DNA of 64,000 nt from Burkholderia sp. Nafp2/4-1b (GTDB taxonomy: Bacteria; Pseudomonadota; Gammaproteobacteria; Burkholderiales; Burkholderiaceae), in NCBI RefSeq assembly GCF_003635165.1, contig NZ_ML058622.1:1-64000 (forward strand), in the 5' to 3' direction. Below are positions 49,601 to 58,120 of the stretch, piece by piece. Position 1 is the stretch's first letter. Every line of letters starts with the position of its first letter. The notes below the pieces were generated by a model. That model had not been told where the DNA came from. It was given only the letters and a program-made list of their open reading frames with translations, and did not search any database. Position numbers and translations under genes: made by a program.

Positions 49601-50517
49601 GCGAACAGCGGCGCGGACGCGCGGTCGGTCACCTTCGCGTCGTTGAAATCGACGGTGCCCGACACGCGCAACGTGGGCGTGTCGCCGCTCATCACGAAGT
49701 TCAGCGTGAGGTCGCTGCTCAACAGCCCGCTCGTGACGATCACCGGCAGCTTCGCCGGCGCGTACGAAATCAGCTTCGGCACGTCGAGCCGGTCGAACTT
49801 CAGCGCGACTTCCGATTCGCGCGACACCGCGAACGGCTTGGTCCTGCCGTCGATCGCGATCGGGCTGCCGTCGAACCGCGCGCGCAGCTTCGGCTGCACG
49901 AAGATGTCCGTCTTCGACGGCAGCGTCGCGATGAACGGAATGCCGAGCGTCCAGTTGTCGACCACGTGCTTTTCGTTCAGCAGGCGGTCGTCGAAGTCGA
50001 TCCGGCCGTCGTTGACCTGGATGTTCGACACCGAGAAAGGCGTCGGCTTGCTGTCCGGTTTGGACGGCGTCGAGAACTTCTCGATCAGGTCGGTGAAGTT
50101 GAAGCGCTGCGCGTCGTGGCGGACGATATGAAAGCGCGGCGAGTCGACGCGCACTTCGTTGACGATCGGCGCGCCGCGGAACAGCGACGACCACGACGGC
50201 CTCACGACGAGCTTGCCGATGTCGATGAAGTCGCCCTGGCCGCCGCGCTCGCCGACGTGCACGCCGTCGGCTTCGAGATTCAGCGTGTACGGGTTCAGTG
50301 CGATGCGCTGGATCGTCGACGGCCGGCCGAGCTGCTGGCTCAATTGCAGTTCGGCGATGTGGCGAATCAGCGGCGGCGCCGCAAAGAACCCGAGCAGTCC
50401 AAACAAAACGAGGAAGATCAGCACGCCGAGGCCGATACGCCGGGTCCGGCGGGAGCGTGCAACGCCGCCTAGGGCATGGAGGGTCGAGGGTACGGTTTGT
50501 TTGTCTGCGCTTGACAT
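46684..50517 (-). CDS. Large DUF748 (AsmA-like) envelope protein
   Basis: A 1277-residue protein starting MSSADKQTVPSTLHALGG. One N-terminal membrane helix (about 30-52, GLGVLIFLVLFGLLGFFAAPPL) anchors a very long periplasmic beta-rich part of the DUF748/AsmA type (LQLSQQLGRPSTIQRIALNPYTLNLEADGVHV). An Ala/Ser-rich low-complexity insert lies around residues 380-430. The C-terminus has an OmpA-like peptidoglycan-associated region (FAPGSYQLTDAQQQKLDTVVKML). Related AsmA-like proteins move or shield lipids across the envelope. It is monocistronic. Confidence 0.9.
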   Translation of the reverse strand: MSSADKQTVPSTLHALGGVARSRRTRRIGLGVLIFLVLFGLLGFFAAPPLIRHIAELQLSQQLGRPSTIQRIALNPYTLNLEADGVHVGERGGQGDFIDIGKLVVRPSWSSLFRGAPIVNEVRVDSPRFHIVRHDAQRFNFTDLIEKFSTPSKPDSKPTPFSVSNIQVNDGRIDFDDRLLNEKHVVDNWTLGIPFIATLPSKTDIFVQPKLRARFDGSPIAIDGRTKPFAVSRESEVALKFDRLDVPKLISYAPAKLPVIVTSGLLSSDLTLNFVMSGDTPTLRVSGTVDFNDAKVTDRASAPLFAARGVHVAAAGLEPLRNVLHFDEIRIDQPVVDLARDKQGVLNVEKLAGQPAAAPKAAAGKPAASGAAASSEATATAASATASAATVASGAKAEAAAKQAPPLDLTIRHFAIDGGTINLDDRVPATPTAMSLTKLAATLDGFTLRGKTPAKYTLSTSLSRGGDLKAEGAFNLAAKQADTKLAVDALALPALQPYLGEATRARVLDGTFGATVNAKADWAKTPLDAQVADSTVSLKSLKLATPDAKAPAIVLPDASAKIAKIDVATRTAEISSVDATGLALDVKRLKDGQIDLAALAEPAQPAVPKRTVARKAEAAAPSWHYRIDALNVKESSANFTDLSTPRPVKLAIKPLDLSVQKISDDMTKPLPVQLKATLNRKGSVNVSGDVTAQPLKLGLKINGNRLDAAAFEPYFGSALNATVASALLNAQGNLTFAQVKDTPCATYRGDVALVDVRMLDKATSDPFAGWRSLALSNLKVNYDEKGTDVDAARVTFSNFYGRVLLDAQGRLNLKDVVAKQTGPAQSLTRDASKTEPVPLSPGMTPPAAAEAASASVAQQASAPAAASATVVVKAAPPPQNPVRMHFGQLVLQSGRVTYTDNFIKPNYTANLVAINGTVGAFGTDSTTSAPVDVAANLAGNGPITIKGTVNPLIDKPALDLTATAHDIELTNLTPYSAKYAGYPITKGKLNVDLHYQLANDQLSANNHIFIDQLTFGDHVDNDTATKLPVKLAISLLKNTRGQIDVNLPVSGSLSNPEFSVGGLIWRAVLNLIAKAVTSPFSLLANAFGGSGGEELGYVEFAPGSYQLTDAQQQKLDTVVKMLTEKPSIRLDLIGRVDPAVDTPGLRDAYVDRLVRQQKLKDVIGQGESVDPMSVKVEPAEYSKYLTRAYKAADFKKPRNLVGLQKTLPDADMKQALAEHAPADDNALRTLAQQRAQAVRQYLDGKIDASRMFVVAPKLDAKGIADKGATTRVDFGLQ

Positions 50518-50668
50518 GCTTGGAGCCTGGGGATTGGATGCCGGACCGCGCCGGAGAACCGGCACGGCCGCGCACGCGATCCCGAAAGTATAGGCTGAGG
50601 TGGTGACGGAACGGCGTTCGGGCGCTAGCGCCGCGCCCGCGAATCGGACAGCGGCGGCGCCTATCCGT

Positions 50669-52105
50669 TCATTTCCGGACGACGGCGGGCGGCATCCACG
50701 AGCCGTCGCTCGCTTGCGGCTTCGGTGCGTAGAGGCGCAGCGCGAGCGCGAAGTCGGTGCGCGGCGCCGGCAGCCAGTTGGCCGTGTGCGTGCCCGGCGA
50801 CGCCGCTACGACCACGTCGATCGACCCGTCGTGATTGCGACGCAGCCGGTCGCGATCGCCGAGCGAGCGGCGCGCGGAGCCGACGTCGGGCAGCGCGCCG
50901 TTGGTCGCGTACGGCGTGAGCGTCCAGAATCCGCGCACCGGCGGCAGCGCGCCCGGCGCGAAGTGCAGCACGTAACGGTTCGCGCCGTTCAGCGGGTGGC
51001 CGTCGCTGTCGACGTGCACGAGCGCGAGCGTCTCGTCGTCGCGCGTCGCGGTGCCGAACTGCGTGTAGGCCGCGTACGCGCGCAGCGCGTAGTCCTGACC
51101 GTACTTGCCGGCCGTGTCGCCGAGCCAGCTCCAGCCGTTCGCGTTCAGCAGATTCGGCGGCGGCGCCGCGAGCCGTGCGCGCGCCTCGGCGACGCCGGCC
51201 GTCGCGGCGCTCAGCCGGTCGCCCGTCCACAGCACCGGGTAGCCGGCCGACACGCCGATGTCGGTCAGCAGTTCCTGCGCGTGTGCATCGTCGGCGGGTG
51301 CCGGGTTGTCCTGCAACGCCTGCGCGAAGCGCGTGAAGAACGCCTTCGGGTCGAGCGCTGCGACCTGCTCGGCCGGCGTGCCGCCGCTCACGGCTTCCGA
51401 CGGCGCGCTGCCCGCGTGGACCGCGACCGACGCGCCGCGCGCGCTGCCCGTATAGACGGATAGCGGCACCACACGGATCGCGCGCTGCAGCTTCTTCGCG
51501 TTGGTGAGGTCGCGGCCGCCGCTCGTCTGCAGCCGCACTTCGAGCCACGCGTTGGCGGAGGGCACGTTGATCCGCAACGCACCTTTCGGCAGCGTGCCTT
51601 GCCAGCCCTTCGCGGCAAACGCAATCGTTTGCGATCTCGCGGCGCCGCGTGCGCCTCGCGTTGCCACGCTCGACGACGACCACAACACGTTCGTCCACAT
51701 GTCGAGCGCGCGCGCATCCCAGTAGCGGCCCTGGGTATCGGGCAGCGTGACGATCACCGGCTCGGCGCCGACGTCGAGCCAGCCGGTCGAGTCGAGCGTG
51801 TCGACGCCCGGCAGCGGCGGGTTGAGCGCGCCGACGGGCGGCAGCGCCTGCGCGTGACGCAGCGTGTTGAGCGGTGCCTGGCCCGGCTGCGCGCCGTCGC
51901 CGCCGGTCGCCGCTTCCTTCGCGACGTCCATCAGCACGAGCGGATATGCATACACATAGGAGTCGGCCACTTCGGCGCGCATCCAGCCGGTCTTGCGCTG
52001 GATCGCATCCGGTTGCGACGCGCATCCTGCCAGCAGCGCCGCGATGGCCAGCGACGCGCCTGCCGCGCGCCGCGGAGAAATGGATTCTCGTAGGTTTTCA
52101 ATCAT
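50669..52105 (-). CDS. DUF1254/DUF1214 lipoprotein
   Basis: A 478-residue protein with a lipobox Leu-Leu-Ala-Gly-Cys (Cys28), so a membrane-anchored lipoprotein. The N-terminal DUF1254 part has YVYAYPLVLMDVAKEAA and YWDARALDMWTNVLW; the C-terminal DUF1214 part has NANGWSWLGDTAGKYGQDY and FWTLTPYATNGALPD. These paired domains are common in Burkholderia; their biochemical role is not known. Confidence 0.9.
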   Translation of the reverse strand: MIENLRESISPRRAAGASLAIAALLAGCASQPDAIQRKTGWMRAEVADSYVYAYPLVLMDVAKEAATGGDGAQPGQAPLNTLRHAQALPPVGALNPPLPGVDTLDSTGWLDVGAEPVIVTLPDTQGRYWDARALDMWTNVLWSSSSVATRGARGAARSQTIAFAAKGWQGTLPKGALRINVPSANAWLEVRLQTSGGRDLTNAKKLQRAIRVVPLSVYTGSARGASVAVHAGSAPSEAVSGGTPAEQVAALDPKAFFTRFAQALQDNPAPADDAHAQELLTDIGVSAGYPVLWTGDRLSAATAGVAEARARLAAPPPNLLNANGWSWLGDTAGKYGQDYALRAYAAYTQFGTATRDDETLALVHVDSDGHPLNGANRYVLHFAPGALPPVRGFWTLTPYATNGALPDVGSARRSLGDRDRLRRNHDGSIDVVVAASPGTHTANWLPAPRTDFALALRLYAPKPQASDGSWMPPAVVRK

Positions 52106-52479
52106 TGAGTACTGGCCGAATATCGTTCTTGTCAGTCAACGCCTTGTTCGACTCACGCTCGGCGAAAGCAAGGCACCCCAGCCTGCCCGGTCACCGCTTC
52201 GCTCGGCGGGCGCTGATGTCAGGCCGGTATCATAGCGCCTAAGGGCATCCCCCAATATGCCGAATAACGGACGGGGCGGTAGCCGGCGTGTCGCCGGCCA
52301 CCTCCATTGATCCGGCCCCTTGTCGAACCGCCAGCCGCCGACGCCGAGCGGCATGACAGAAGAAAATGCGGCGGCCGTCGACACGATCCTGTATTGCATC
52401 GCCCCCTTGACCTTCCCATCATGGGAATGTTGATACTGGAGTCATTCGCGGTACGAACCGCGCTTTTGGGAAATCCGAC
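52106..52479. other. Divergent gap upstream of the copper ATPase
   Basis: A 374-base region between the DUF1254 gene and the copper ATPase. No credible gene is seen. The MerR/CueR-type promoter lies at 52407-52437. Confidence 0.6.
52407..52437 (+). promoter_or_regulatory. MerR/CueR-type promoter of the copper ATPase
   Basis: TTGACC (52407-52412) and GATACT (52432-52437) are 19 bp apart, the long spacing used by MerR-family activators. The spacer holds an inverted repeat, CTTCCCATCATGGGAA, as in CueR sites. No cueR gene is in the window. Confidence 0.75.
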
Positions 52480-55332
52480 ATGACTGAACCACTCGCTTCC
52501 GCGGGCGTGCAAACAATCGAACTGAGCGTCGACGGCATGCATTGCGGCGGCTGCACGGGCCGCGTGCAGCGTGCGCTCGCCGCCGTGCCGGGGGTCGTCG
52601 AAGCCGCGGTCGATCTCGACGCAAATGCCGCGACGGTCACCGCACGCGGCACGGTCGAGCACGCGCAGCTCGTCGATGCAGTTGGCGCAGCCGGCTATCG
52701 CGCGGCCGTGCGCGAAGCGGCGGTCGAAGCCGCCGCGGGCGCGCATGCGGCGCACGTGACGGGCAGCGAAGCGCCGCCAGCCACGGCCGCGGCGACGGCG
52801 CCCGCCACCACGATCGAACTCGAGATCGACGGGATGACCTGCGCGTCGTGCGTTTCGCGTGTTGAAAAAGCGCTGGCGAAGGTGCCGGGCGTCACGCGCG
52901 CGTCGGTCAACCTCGCGACCGAACGCGCGACCGTCGATGCCGCAACGGACGTTTCCGCGTCGCAACTGGTCGATGCCGTCAAGCAAGCCGGCTATGGCGC
53001 GACGCCGACCGCCCCGGATGCCGCCGGCGTAGCCGCCAGTCCCACGATGCCCGCCGCCCCCGCCAGTATCGAGCTCGACATCGACGGGATGACCTGCGCG
53101 TCCTGCGCCGGCCGCGTCGAGAAGGCGCTCGCCGCGGTACCGGGCGTGACGCACGCATCAGTCAATCTCGCGACCGAGCGCGCGTCGGTGCACGGCGCCG
53201 GCCCACTCGACGCCGCCACGCTGATCGCCGCGATCACGACGGCCGGCTACCGCGCATCGCTTGCCGCCGCGCCGGACGCGGACACCGGCGCCGGCGCCAC
53301 CACCACGCTCGGCGTCGAAGCCCGCGCCAGCGACCCCGCGCCAACCGCCGACGCCCGCAAGCGCCGCGAGGCGATCCGCGAACGCAACCTGGTGATCGGT
53401 TCGGCCGTGCTCAGCGCACCGCTCATCGCGCCGATGCTCGTCGCGCCATTCGGCATCGACGCGATGCTGAACGGCTGGCTGCAGCTCGTGCTCGCGTCGC
53501 TCGTCCAGTTCGGCTTCGGCGCGCGCTTCTACCGCGCCGCGTGGCATGCGGTGAAGGCGCGCACCGGCAACATGGACCTGCTCGTCGCGCTCGGCACGTC
53601 GGCCGCGTTCGGCCTGAGCCTGTGGATGCTGCTGCGCGACCCCGCCGATCCGGGCCATCTGTATTTCGAGGCATCGGCCGTCATCGTCACGCTGGTGCGC
53701 TTCGGCAAATGGCTCGAAGCGCGCGCGAAGCGCCAGACGACCGAGGCGATCCGCGCGCTGAACGCGCTGCGCCCCGACCGCGCGCGCATCGTCGAACACG
53801 GCGTGGAACGCGACGTGCCGCTCGCGCAGGTGCGTGTCGGCACGACTGTCAGCATCCGCCCCGGCGAGCGCGTGCCCGTCGACGGCCGGATCGTGTCGGG
53901 CCGCTCGCACATCGACGAATCGCTGATCACCGGCGAAAGCCTGCCGGTGCCGAAGGACGACGGCGATCCGGTCACGGCCGGCTCGATCAACGGCGAAGGC
54001 GCGCTCGTCGTCGAAACCACCGCGATCGGCGCGGAGACGACGCTCGCGCGCATCATCCGTCTCGTCGAATCCGCGCAGGCGGAGAAGGCGCCGATCCAGC
54101 GGCTCGTCGATCGCGTGAGCGAAGTGTTCGTGCCGGCGATCCTCGGCATCGCCGTGCTGACGCTGATCGGCTGGCTGATCGCCGGCGCCGGCACCGAAAC
54201 GGCCATTCTCAACGCGGTCGCGGTGCTCGTGATCGCGTGCCCGTGCGCGCTCGGTCTCGCGACGCCCGCCGCGATCATGGCAGGCACCGGCGTCGCGGCG
54301 CGCCATGGCGTGCTGATCAAGGATGCGCAGGCGCTCGAGCTCGCGCAGCGTACAACCGTGATCGCGTTCGACAAGACCGGCACGCTGACCGAAGGCAAGC
54401 CGTCCGTGACGGCGTTCGACGCCGTCGGCATCCCGCGTGAGCAAGCGCTCGCTCTCGCGGCAGCGGTCCAGCGGCACAGCGATCACCCGCTCGCGCGTGC
54501 CGTGGTCGCCGCGCACGATGCGGATGCCGTGGCGCGGGGCGCCGCCGCCGGCTCAGCCGAGGCCGTCGCGGCCGATGCGCGCGCGGTGGCCGGCCGCGGC
54601 GTCGAAGCGCGCGTCGACGGGCAATTGCTCGCGCTCGGCAGCACCCGCTGGCGCGACGAACTCGGCGTCGTCGTGCCGCCCGAACTGGACGCGCGTGCCG
54701 CGGAACTTGAACGCGCGGGCAATACGATTTCCTGGCTGATGCGCGCCGATGCGCCGCGTGCACCGCTCGCGCTGATCGCGTTCGGCGACACCGTGAAGGC
54801 GGGCGCGCGCGCCGCGATCGCGGCGCTGTCGGCACGCGGCGTCGCGAGCGTGCTCGTGACGGGCGACAACCGCGGCAGCGCGACGGCCGTCGCGGCGTCG
54901 CTCGGGATCGGCGAAGTGCATGCGCAAGTGCTGCCCGACGACAAGGCGCGCGTCGTGGCCGAACTGAAGCGCACGCACGGCGGGATCGTCGCGATGGTCG
55001 GCGACGGGATCAACGACGCGCCCGCGCTCGCGGCTGCCGACGTCGGCATCGCGATGGCGACCGGCACCGACGTCGCGATGCATACGGCCGGCATCACGCT
55101 GATGCGCGGCGATCCGGCGCTCGTCGCCGATGCGATCGACATCTCGAAGCGGACGTACCGGAAGATCCAGCAGAACCTGTTCTGGGCGTTCGTCTACAAC
55201 CTGATCGGCGTGCCGCTCGCGGCGCTCGGCTGGTTGAACCCGGTCATCGCGGGGGCGGCGATGGCGTTCTCGAGCGTCAGCGTCGTGACCAATGCGTTGT
55301 TGCTGAGGAGATGGAAAGGCCGCGCGCGTTGA
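52480..55332 (+). CDS. copA: Copper-exporting P1B-type ATPase with three metal-binding domains
   Basis: A 950-residue ATPase. Three N-terminal HMA domains carry GMHCGGC (Cys22, Cys25), GMTCASC and GMTCASC. The core has the CPC motif in VIACPCALGLATPAAI (about residue 587), the phosphorylation motif DKTGTLTEG (about 630), SDHPLARAV and GDGINDAPALAAADVG. It pumps Cu(I) out of the cytoplasm. Three HMA domains are more than the usual one or two, which explains the length. Regulation by a CueR-type protein is suggested by the promoter. Confidence 0.95.
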   Translation: MTEPLASAGVQTIELSVDGMHCGGCTGRVQRALAAVPGVVEAAVDLDANAATVTARGTVEHAQLVDAVGAAGYRAAVREAAVEAAAGAHAAHVTGSEAPPATAAATAPATTIELEIDGMTCASCVSRVEKALAKVPGVTRASVNLATERATVDAATDVSASQLVDAVKQAGYGATPTAPDAAGVAASPTMPAAPASIELDIDGMTCASCAGRVEKALAAVPGVTHASVNLATERASVHGAGPLDAATLIAAITTAGYRASLAAAPDADTGAGATTTLGVEARASDPAPTADARKRREAIRERNLVIGSAVLSAPLIAPMLVAPFGIDAMLNGWLQLVLASLVQFGFGARFYRAAWHAVKARTGNMDLLVALGTSAAFGLSLWMLLRDPADPGHLYFEASAVIVTLVRFGKWLEARAKRQTTEAIRALNALRPDRARIVEHGVERDVPLAQVRVGTTVSIRPGERVPVDGRIVSGRSHIDESLITGESLPVPKDDGDPVTAGSINGEGALVVETTAIGAETTLARIIRLVESAQAEKAPIQRLVDRVSEVFVPAILGIAVLTLIGWLIAGAGTETAILNAVAVLVIACPCALGLATPAAIMAGTGVAARHGVLIKDAQALELAQRTTVIAFDKTGTLTEGKPSVTAFDAVGIPREQALALAAAVQRHSDHPLARAVVAAHDADAVARGAAAGSAEAVAADARAVAGRGVEARVDGQLLALGSTRWRDELGVVVPPELDARAAELERAGNTISWLMRADAPRAPLALIAFGDTVKAGARAAIAALSARGVASVLVTGDNRGSATAVAASLGIGEVHAQVLPDDKARVVAELKRTHGGIVAMVGDGINDAPALAAADVGIAMATGTDVAMHTAGITLMRGDPALVADAIDISKRTYRKIQQNLFWAFVYNLIGVPLAALGWLNPVIAGAAMAFSSVSVVTNALLLRRWKGRAR

Positions 55333-55347
55333 AGCGCGTCGTGACGG

Positions 55348-55377
55348 GCGCCGGATCGTCCGATGGGCGTCCGGCGC
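55348..55377 (+). terminator. Terminator-like hairpin after copA
   Basis: An 8-bp stem GCGCCGGA (55348-55355) pairs with 55370-55377. A second GC-rich hairpin (CCGGCCCG, about 55414-55437) follows before the GNAT gene. T runs are weak, so efficiency is uncertain. Confidence 0.45.
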
Positions 55378-55503
55378 TTGTCCATATATAGGGAATGTTG
55401 CTTGTGGCGCTGGCCGGCCCGTGAGGTGCCGGGCCGGTTGCCTGTGCCGCGCCAGAACGAAGAAACGAAGAAACACGCGTCGCCGGCATGCACGCGAATG
55501 ACG

Positions 55504-55983
55504 TCAGCCCGGAACGACCGGCTTGATCAGCGTCGTCGTGATCGGTGCGAAGCCGCAGGCGCGGTAGAGCGCACGTGCAGCCGTGTTGTGATTGAACACC
55601 GACAGCCCGATCTCGGTGATGCCGTGGGCGCGCGCTTCGGCCTCGAGCGCGGCGAGCGCCTGCGTGGCCCAGCCCTGGCGGCGCCGGGACGGACCGATGT
55701 CGAGGTCGTAGATGAACAGCGTGCGGTTCGGGCCTTCGGTCACGATCGCATACCAGAGGTCGCCTACCGTGTCGCCGCTGGCGCCATCGATCAGCTGGAC
55801 GAGGGTCTGGCCGGCAGTGTGCAGGCCGTCGGGCAGCAGCGTGTCGAAGCACGCGCGGGCACGGACCGCCGCGTCGTCGGTCGCGTTCTGCCCCGATGAC
55901 ACGAGATCGCGCGCGTAGCCGTCGATGGCGCGCGTGCGGTATGCGTCGAATTCGCCGGCCGTCATCGGCCGCATCTGCAGCAT
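55504..55983 (-). CDS. GNAT-family N-acetyltransferase
   Basis: A 159-residue GNAT protein. Motif A (LFIYDLDIGPSRRRQGWATQALAALE) contains the RRRQGWA acetyl-CoA binding loop, followed by EIGLSVFNHNTAARALYRACGF, the typical motif B. It transfers an acetyl group to an unknown amine. The Met at 55983 or at 55971 may be the start. It is read convergently toward copA. Confidence 0.9.
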   Translation of the reverse strand: MLQMRPMTAGEFDAYRTRAIDGYARDLVSSGQNATDDAAVRARACFDTLLPDGLHTAGQTLVQLIDGASGDTVGDLWYAIVTEGPNRTLFIYDLDIGPSRRRQGWATQALAALEAEARAHGITEIGLSVFNHNTAARALYRACGFAPITTTLIKPVVPG

Positions 55984-56100
55984 GGCCCGGATGTCGCAAG
56001 GGAAGTCGGACTTCCAGTGTAGCGGGACGGTCGCACCGGCGCGCGATGCGGCGGCGGATATCGGGCAGGCAGTGGCGGCGGGCGCCGGACCGGCGGATCG

Positions 56101-56132
56101 GCGAATCAGCGAATCAGCGAATCAGCGAATCA
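56101..56132. repeat. Tandem octamer GCGAATCA x4
   Basis: Four exact 8-bp units. The last unit includes the stop codon of the small gene at 56130-56285. Repeat number changes would alter only the 3' flank. Confidence 0.9.
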
Positions 56133-56285
56133 GCGACGGTACAGGACGATCGGGACGAGGTTCGAACGACGCAGGCGCTCGACTTCGGCGTGACGCGCAG
56201 CGTACGAATATTCCGCGTCGAGCGGAAGGTGCGGGGAGACGAACAGGTCGTCGATCTTTTGCAGCAGGGCAAGAATGAAGCTCAT
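56130..56285 (-). CDS. 51-residue small protein (DUF3563-like)
   Basis: A short gene with AGGAG six bases before ATG at 56285. It encodes a protein starting MSFILALLQKIDDLFVSPHL, with LDAEYSYAARHAEVERLRR, resembling small Burkholderia proteins of the DUF3563 type; that family call is tentative. It has a short amphipathic N-terminus. Two AGGGTTTTCCCT palindromes precede it. It is too short for usual ORF cut-offs, but the ribosome binding site and regulation support it. Confidence 0.7.
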   Translation of the reverse strand: MSFILALLQKIDDLFVSPHLPLDAEYSYAARHAEVERLRRSNLVPIVLYRR

Positions 56286-56309
56286 GTGAGACTCCTGACA
56301 GATGGCGCT

Positions 56310-56351
56310 AGGGTTTTCCCTTATACGAGCTCCATTCTAAGGGTTTTCCCT
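56310..56351 (-). promoter_or_regulatory. Paired AGGGTTTTCCCT palindromes
   Basis: Two exact copies, 56310-56321 and 56340-56351, 30 bp apart (centre to centre), that is close to three helical turns. They lie 25 and 55 bases upstream of the 51-residue gene. The same 12-mer lies before the small gene at 46398. The spacing suggests cooperative binding of a regulator. Confidence 0.6.
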
Positions 56352-56460
56352 GAAGTCTGCCAGCGCACCGCATCAGTTTGTCGCACTCCCACCACCGCCC
56401 CAGAACTGCCGAACCTGACCGGCCTGCTCGGGCCTGGGTTTGCAGGTAGGGTCGGACGAT

Positions 56461-58017
56461 TTAATGCGTTCGGCGTGCGCGTTTCACGGCGGTCGCCTCG
56501 CGGTTCGCATTGCGCTGAAGCCGGTCGACCTGCGACAGCATCGCTTCGTGATGTTCCTCGAGCGTCATCAGCGTTGCCTGCTGCGTCGACAGATCGGCGG
56601 CAAACCGATCGATCCGCTGTTGCCGGGCCTCCAGATCCTGCTTCAGATGCGCGATCTGTCTTGTTTGCAGCACCAGCGCGACGAGCCCCGCGAACACGAC
56701 GACCGCCAACGCCAGCAGCAAGCGGTTGACGCGACGCATCTCGCGATCGGCCGCCTGCTTGATGCCTGCCGTCTCGGCCTGCAGCGTGGCGAGTCGCTCG
56801 GATAGTGGGCGGAGGTGCGTGTCGGGATCGAAGGCCGGCGCGCTGGCCCCGGCGGCTGGTTGCATGTGATCGGCCGAGGGCTTCGTCACGAACGACGCCG
56901 CGGACACGACCGGTTGCGCGACCGGCGATGCGGACATTGCAGGTTCCGGCGCAGTATCGCGGGCGCTCGAGGCGCTCGGCGCATTCGGCGCATTCGGCGC
57001 ATTCGGCGCATTCGGCGCATTCGGCGCATTCGGCGCATTCGGCGCAGTTGCGGCGGTTGCGGCAGTCGCGGCAGTCGCGGCAGTCGCGGCAGTCGCGGCA
57101 GTCGCGGCAGTCGCGGGCTCGACGAGTTCCCCGATCGGCTGCGAGTCAGCGGATGGCGCGACGTCCAGCGACGGAATCGATTCCGGCTCGCCGCCAACCG
57201 CCGCCGCTGCCGGCGCATTGCGCACGGCCGCCGCTTCGCGCGCGCCGCTAGCCGCACGTCGCTTACCGCCCGAGGATGCGCGACGCGCTTTCGGCGTCTC
57301 GCCGCGCGTTCGCGACGCTTCACCGTGTGTGACGGCCGTCGCCGCACCTACAGCCTCGTCGGCCGCTTTCACGGCACGATCGCCGACGACTGTGTCGACC
57401 TCACCGCGTGCCGCACCGTCAATCGCCATAGAGCGACTGGTTTGCGTCGCGGCCGCGTTGTCATCGACAGACACATTGCCGGCCGTCATCGGACCGCCAA
57501 CAATTGCCGGCTGGCCGGCTGCAGTCACGGCGACACCATCGGACTGCCGCGCATCGTCGAGCCTCGTTGCATCGGCAGCGGCCGCGCGCACGACATCGGC
57601 GTCGACATCGGCGTTGACCACCTCCCCGTTACCGCGCGTCGACGCAGACGCCGCCGTCGTCGTAACGCCGGCACCCTGCGCCACCTCACCGCCAGCGCCA
57701 CCGCTCGCAGCGAATCCCTCGAGCGTCGACTGCCGACCGCCGTCCTCGCCATCCGCGACCGCGGCCGCCGTCTCGACGTCCGCCACCGCATCATCGCGCG
57801 CAACGCCCGGCGCACGCGCAGCCGGGTCGAGCACCGGATCGCCGAACAGGTCGAGCGTGCGTTCGTCCCGCGGCGCATCGCTGCTCGCCGCGCCGCCGGA
57901 CCGCGCGGTTGCCCTGGCGGCGGTGTCTGCCGCGGCCGCGGCGGAGCGCGGACGCGAACGGGCCGATGAACGGTCGGAGCGGGAACGGGCGCGAGGCAGG
58001 GAAACGGATTCGGTCAT
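56461..58017 (-). CDS. Ala-rich tandem-repeat membrane protein with coiled coil
   Basis: A 518-residue protein of unknown function. The N-terminal about 240 residues are low-complexity Ala/Asp/Thr/Arg with a TLDLFGDPVLD patch. Then come Ala-Thr-Ala repeats and Pro-Asn-Ala repeats (residues about 300-350). Near the C-terminus a membrane helix (LLLALAVVVFAGLVALVLQ, about 437-456) precedes a coiled coil (HLKQDLEARQQRIDRFAADLSTQQATLMTLEEHHEAML). The plan of a cytoplasmic low-complexity part and periplasmic coil resembles envelope-tethering proteins, but no function is known. Confidence 0.75.
   Translation of the reverse strand: MTESVSLPRARSRSDRSSARSRPRSAAAAADTAARATARSGGAASSDAPRDERTLDLFGDPVLDPAARAPGVARDDAVADVETAAAVADGEDGGRQSTLEGFAASGGAGGEVAQGAGVTTTAASASTRGNGEVVNADVDADVVRAAAADATRLDDARQSDGVAVTAAGQPAIVGGPMTAGNVSVDDNAAATQTSRSMAIDGAARGEVDTVVGDRAVKAADEAVGAATAVTHGEASRTRGETPKARRASSGGKRRAASGAREAAAVRNAPAAAAVGGEPESIPSLDVAPSADSQPIGELVEPATAATAATAATAATAATAATAATAPNAPNAPNAPNAPNAPNAPNAPSASSARDTAPEPAMSASPVAQPVVSAASFVTKPSADHMQPAAGASAPAFDPDTHLRPLSERLATLQAETAGIKQAADREMRRVNRLLLALAVVVFAGLVALVLQTRQIAHLKQDLEARQQRIDRFAADLSTQQATLMTLEEHHEAMLSQVDRLQRNANREATAVKRARRTH
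56981..57118. repeat. In-frame 9-bp tandem repeats (two blocks)
   Basis: Block one has seven exact units of GCATTCGGC (56981-57043); block two has eight units close to GTCGCGGCA (57047-57118). In the gene they read as Pro-Asn-Ala and Ala-Thr-Ala repeats. Unit length is a multiple of three, so copy-number change alters length without breaking the frame. Confidence 0.92.
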
Positions 58018-58120
58018 GGAGTCGGATTACCGGCCCGCGAACGCGGGACCGAAGGTCGAACGGAATCGGTGTCGGCCATTGTCGCATGACCGATCGCCGA
58101 TCCGGCCGGTCGGATGCCGT

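Noticed and set aside
46892..50575. Very long frame (1227 residues) overlapping the DUF748 gene
   Set aside because: It is an Arg-rich shadow of the DUF748 gene caused by high GC; no domain and wrong codon pattern.
52219..53154. 311-residue minus-strand frame opposite the start of copA
   Set aside because: Gly/Arg-rich antisense shadow of the HMA domains; it would also cover the copper promoter, so it cannot be a divergent cueR.
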